Assembly (NCBI RefSeq): GCF_024199925.1
Contig: NZ_JANADR010000001.1
Span: forward strand, 9,737,501 to 9,801,500
Direction: 5' to 3'
Length of the DNA: 64,000 nucleotides
From: Bradyrhizobium sp. CCGUVB1N3
GTDB taxonomy: Bacteria > Pseudomonadota > Alphaproteobacteria > Rhizobiales > Xanthobacteraceae
The position numbers were made by a program, and so were the translations under genes. Positions 62,068 to 64,000 of this stretch are shown piece by piece (the stretch's first letter is position 1; each line of letters starts with the position of its first letter). The notes under the pieces are model-generated. The model had not been told where the DNA came from. It made no database searches and worked only from the letters and a program-made list of their open reading frames with translations.

Positions 62068-62117
62068 TAGGGTTGTGCTGGGGCCGTTTCTAAAAAAATG
62101 TTTCGATCGGGTGCCTC

Positions 62118-62359
62118 ATGATCAGAACACTGATTGGCGCTACGATAGTGCTCGGCAGCTTAGTATCGCCGCCGAAGCGCAAAATTGCAGGCAGTATCCG
62201 CCAGGACCTTTCCGCTTCCAGTGCAAGGCGGAGAGACATCCGGAAATCATCGAGAAAAAGGAAATGTGCCGCGATGAGGCCCGCGCGATGGGTCTCGTCA
62301 AAGCCAAGAAAGATCCCGGCTTTAAAGATTACGTGCACGAGTGCATGCACCGTCGATAA
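62118..62359 (+). pseudogene. Frameshifted paralogue of the small exported protein
   Basis: ATG 62118 starts a signal peptide (MIRTLIGATIVLGSLVS) in one frame. The mature part (AEAQNCRQYPPGPFRFQCKA ... DYVHECMHRR) continues in another frame. It aligns end to end with the gene at 60958. A single-base change near 62160-62170 would restore the frame. Either a pseudogene or a sequencing error. Confidence 0.75.
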
Positions 62360-62389
62360 TAGCGGGCCAGTATGCGCTCGGCGTTGGGG

Positions 62390-62642
62390 CTAGTCTCGGC
62401 CCTTCGAGATCCGGACATAGGTGCCGCTCTCGTGCAGATCGAGCCAACCGCGTTCGATTGCGTGCTTGATGCCCGCGCCGAACTCCTCGCCGCTGGCCTT
62501 CAGTGTGTAGAGGAACGGGGCGTTGATCTTCTCGATAATGAATGCGCCCATCTTGGACGGCTTCGATGCCGGCGGCGAGCTCGACGAGCTTGCGCGCTGC
62601 GACTTCCGGGTTGGCGAAGGGACGTTCGGCGGTGAGCTTCAT
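62390..62642 (-). pseudogene. Frameshifted small gene, coupled to the gene upstream
   Basis: ATG 62642 (MKLTAERPFANPEVAARKLV, ELAAGIEAVQDGRIH) overlaps the stop of the gene at 62639 as ATGA. After about 35 residues the continuation (IEKINAPFLYTLKASGEEFG, then AIERGWLDLHESGTYV) lies in another frame, ending at TAG 62392-62390. One extra base near 62536-62540 explains the shift. The two parts together match a family I remember from Bradyrhizobium. Confidence 0.65.
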
Positions 62643-62845
62643 CGATATCCCACAGCCGGAGTCGGAGGCCTACTCCAATTGAAGTCCGGCCGGACATCTG
62701 CACCGCGGCGGCCGCAAGCAGAGCAGGTAAAGCGCTGTTCGATGTCCGATAGCCGCAGCTCGTCCGGCCAGTGATCGGCGCTTAAGGCGATGTTGTGGCT
62801 GCAACGATAGTCCTGGCAGTAAACCAGGACGCCGCGCACGCCCAT
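62639..62845 (-). CDS. Small zinc-ribbon-like protein
   Basis: 68 residues. MGVRGVLVYCQDYRCSHNIA and RFTCSACGRRGADVRPDFNW: four Cys in two pairs (C-x-x-x-x-C and C-x-x-C) suggest a zinc ribbon. I recall this compact protein in many Rhizobiales. Cytosolic; may bind nucleic acid, but that is inference. Its stop overlaps the next ATG. Confidence 0.7.
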   Translation of the reverse strand: MGVRGVLVYCQDYRCSHNIALSADHWPDELRLSDIEQRFTCSACGRRGADVRPDFNWSRPPTPAVGYR

Positions 62846-62927
62846 GTCGCTGCGACCCGGTTGCGTGCCGCCTGTGACTGATTGCGCTTACCGCCGCGGT
62901 TGAGTAGCCTGCGCCGGGGGCTGGGAA

Positions 62928-64000
62928 ATGCATAGTCGAACGCGCATTTTGTGCGTGGGTATCCTTGCGGTGCTCGCGTCGTATTTTTTGATTTGGCCGG
63001 TCTGGCGGGCTCAATTCCCGATCGAGATTTGGTTCACCGAGTCGTGGAACGCCTTCCATCAGGACGCTGCGGCGGCTGGGCTGGGGCTATATCCGGGTGC
63101 CGACCAGCTTATCGTTAACAACTATCCTCCGCTGTCATTCTTCGTCGTTGGCGGGCTCGGTAAGCTGTTCGGCGATAGCCTCTTTGTAGGGCGTGCTCTA
63201 TCAATCATTGGACTTCTCGCCATTGCCGTAGAGATTGTATTGGCCGTCAGGATGCTGGCGGGCTCGCTTCTCGCGGGCGCGGTCGGCGCAATGTGGTTCG
63301 TCGCCATCATGGCGCACAACGCGACGCGCTACGTGGGCGCGAACGATCCTCAGATTGCGGGGCAGGCAATCATGGGGGCCGCGCTGGTTTGGTTTCTCCA
63401 TCGGGACAAGGCGAAGGCGTCGCCATTGCCGCCGCTGTTGCTGATGGTTCTGGCCGGCTTTTGGAAACACAACATCATCGCCATCCCAGCGACCGCGATA
63501 CTCTGGCTTTGCTTCCATGACTGGCGATCGGCGGCGCGGCCGGTGCTGATCAGTGTCGGTGCTGTTGTGCTAGGGCTCGGCGCCTGTGGCGCCATCTTCG
63601 GTTCTGCTTTCTTTGCGAACCTGCTGACCGCCAGAGCCTACTCACTGGGGCATCTGGTCAGCCAAATCGGGCATCTGCAATGGCTGGCGCTCGCTGCCGT
63701 CATGTGGGGCATCTGGGCCTGGTTCGATCGCGCGAGCTACGCCGCGCGCTTTACAGCGCTGCATACCGCTGTTGCGTTGCTCTCCTGTCTTACGCAATGG
63801 CTCGGGGATGGCGTCTTTGGGACCGCTGCATTCGATCTGACCATTGCGCTCGCGATTGGCACAGGCGCGGCACTCGCGCGGATCGCCGCTTCGCCGGCGG
63901 CCGTGGCGATCGGCCTAAACCGTGCGCGAGTAGCGGTGGTTGTTGCGCTCGCGCTGCGCCTCGTCTTATCCGGCCGGCAAGAGAGCGCCCAGGTGCTGCT
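62928..64000 (+). CDS. Polytopic membrane protein, GT-C-like (partial)
   Basis: Begins at ATG 62928 (MHSRTRILCVGILAVLASYF) and stays open to the window end, so 357 codons are visible and the C-terminus is missing. Many hydrophobic helices. An early periplasmic loop with FHQDAAAAGLGLYPG and NNYPPLSFFVVG (the N-Y-P-P of many GT-C-like mannosyl- or arabinosyl-transferases) follows helix 1. Likely a lipid-linked sugar transferase of the GT39/ArnT-like fold; acceptor unknown. Confidence 0.7.
   Translation, partial: MHSRTRILCVGILAVLASYFLIWPVWRAQFPIEIWFTESWNAFHQDAAAAGLGLYPGADQLIVNNYPPLSFFVVGGLGKLFGDSLFVGRALSIIGLLAIAVEIVLAVRMLAGSLLAGAVGAMWFVAIMAHNATRYVGANDPQIAGQAIMGAALVWFLHRDKAKASPLPPLLLMVLAGFWKHNIIAIPATAILWLCFHDWRSAARPVLISVGAVVLGLGACGAIFGSAFFANLLTARAYSLGHLVSQIGHLQWLALAAVMWGIWAWFDRASYAARFTALHTAVALLSCLTQWLGDGVFGTAAFDLTIALAIGTGAALARIAASPAAVAIGLNRARVAVVVALALRLVLSGRQESAQVL

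Overview
The window looks like a chromosomal stretch of a Bradyrhizobium-type alphaproteobacterium. The evidence is high-GC coding DNA, a rhizobial set of conserved genes (thrS, folE, hisI, yidD, nadK, PAS_5, DUF2336 and Omp25-like proteins), intergenic palindromic repeats that I associate with Bradyrhizobium, and FixK2-, CtrA- and EcfG-type sites. This assignment comes from memory of gene content, not from a search. I found no rRNA, tRNA, CRISPR array, integrase or phage.

Region 1-16 kb: the 3' end of a zinc-type alcohol dehydrogenase, small secreted and hypothetical genes, a tartrate/D-malate unit (MFS carrier plus decarboxylating dehydrogenase, with a divergent LysR regulator), GNAT and PAS_5 proteins, a rhomboid protease, a CBS-pair protein, a patatin lipase, and a second LysR divergent from an aldo/keto reductase. 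Region 16-32 kb: a PAS-GGDEF-EAL protein, a class C beta-lactamase-fold hydrolase, a nitroreductase, a 1059-residue glycine-rich autotransporter facing a winged-helix regulator across a perfect inverted repeat, thrS, a ClpP-fold periplasmic protein, an MFS exporter, a GrlR-like orphan and an alpha/beta hydrolase.

Region 32-46 kb: an APC permease closely followed by a secreted protein; a 1.49-kb IS5-family element with 19-bp ends and a TTAG duplication; a small membrane gene with an EcfG-type promoter; yidD; a ClpP-fold protein; an IscU-like scaffold; folE and hisI; a lytic transglycosylase with a CtrA box; and DUF2336, Hpt, CheY-like and nadK genes. Region 46-60 kb: an S10 peptidase, a serine hydrolase, TPR and His-rich secreted proteins, a lipoprotein, an Omp25-type porin, a GNAT, a chemoreceptor, a Tat-exported hydrolase, a methyltransferase and a haem c/PQQ dehydrogenase.

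Region 59.5-62.9 kb is different: about 1 kb of repeat-like non-coding DNA, then very short genes, an IS transposase tail and two genes each broken by one frameshift. This is a decaying accessory patch. The window ends inside a polytopic GT-C-like membrane protein.

The more unusual signals are regulatory sites that support genes too small for routine annotation, a broken passenger gene translationally coupled to the IS5 transposase, and three exported ClpP-fold proteins whose predicted nucleophile serine sits in a Cys-x-Ser-x-Cys motif. I did not find a convincing large undescribed system.
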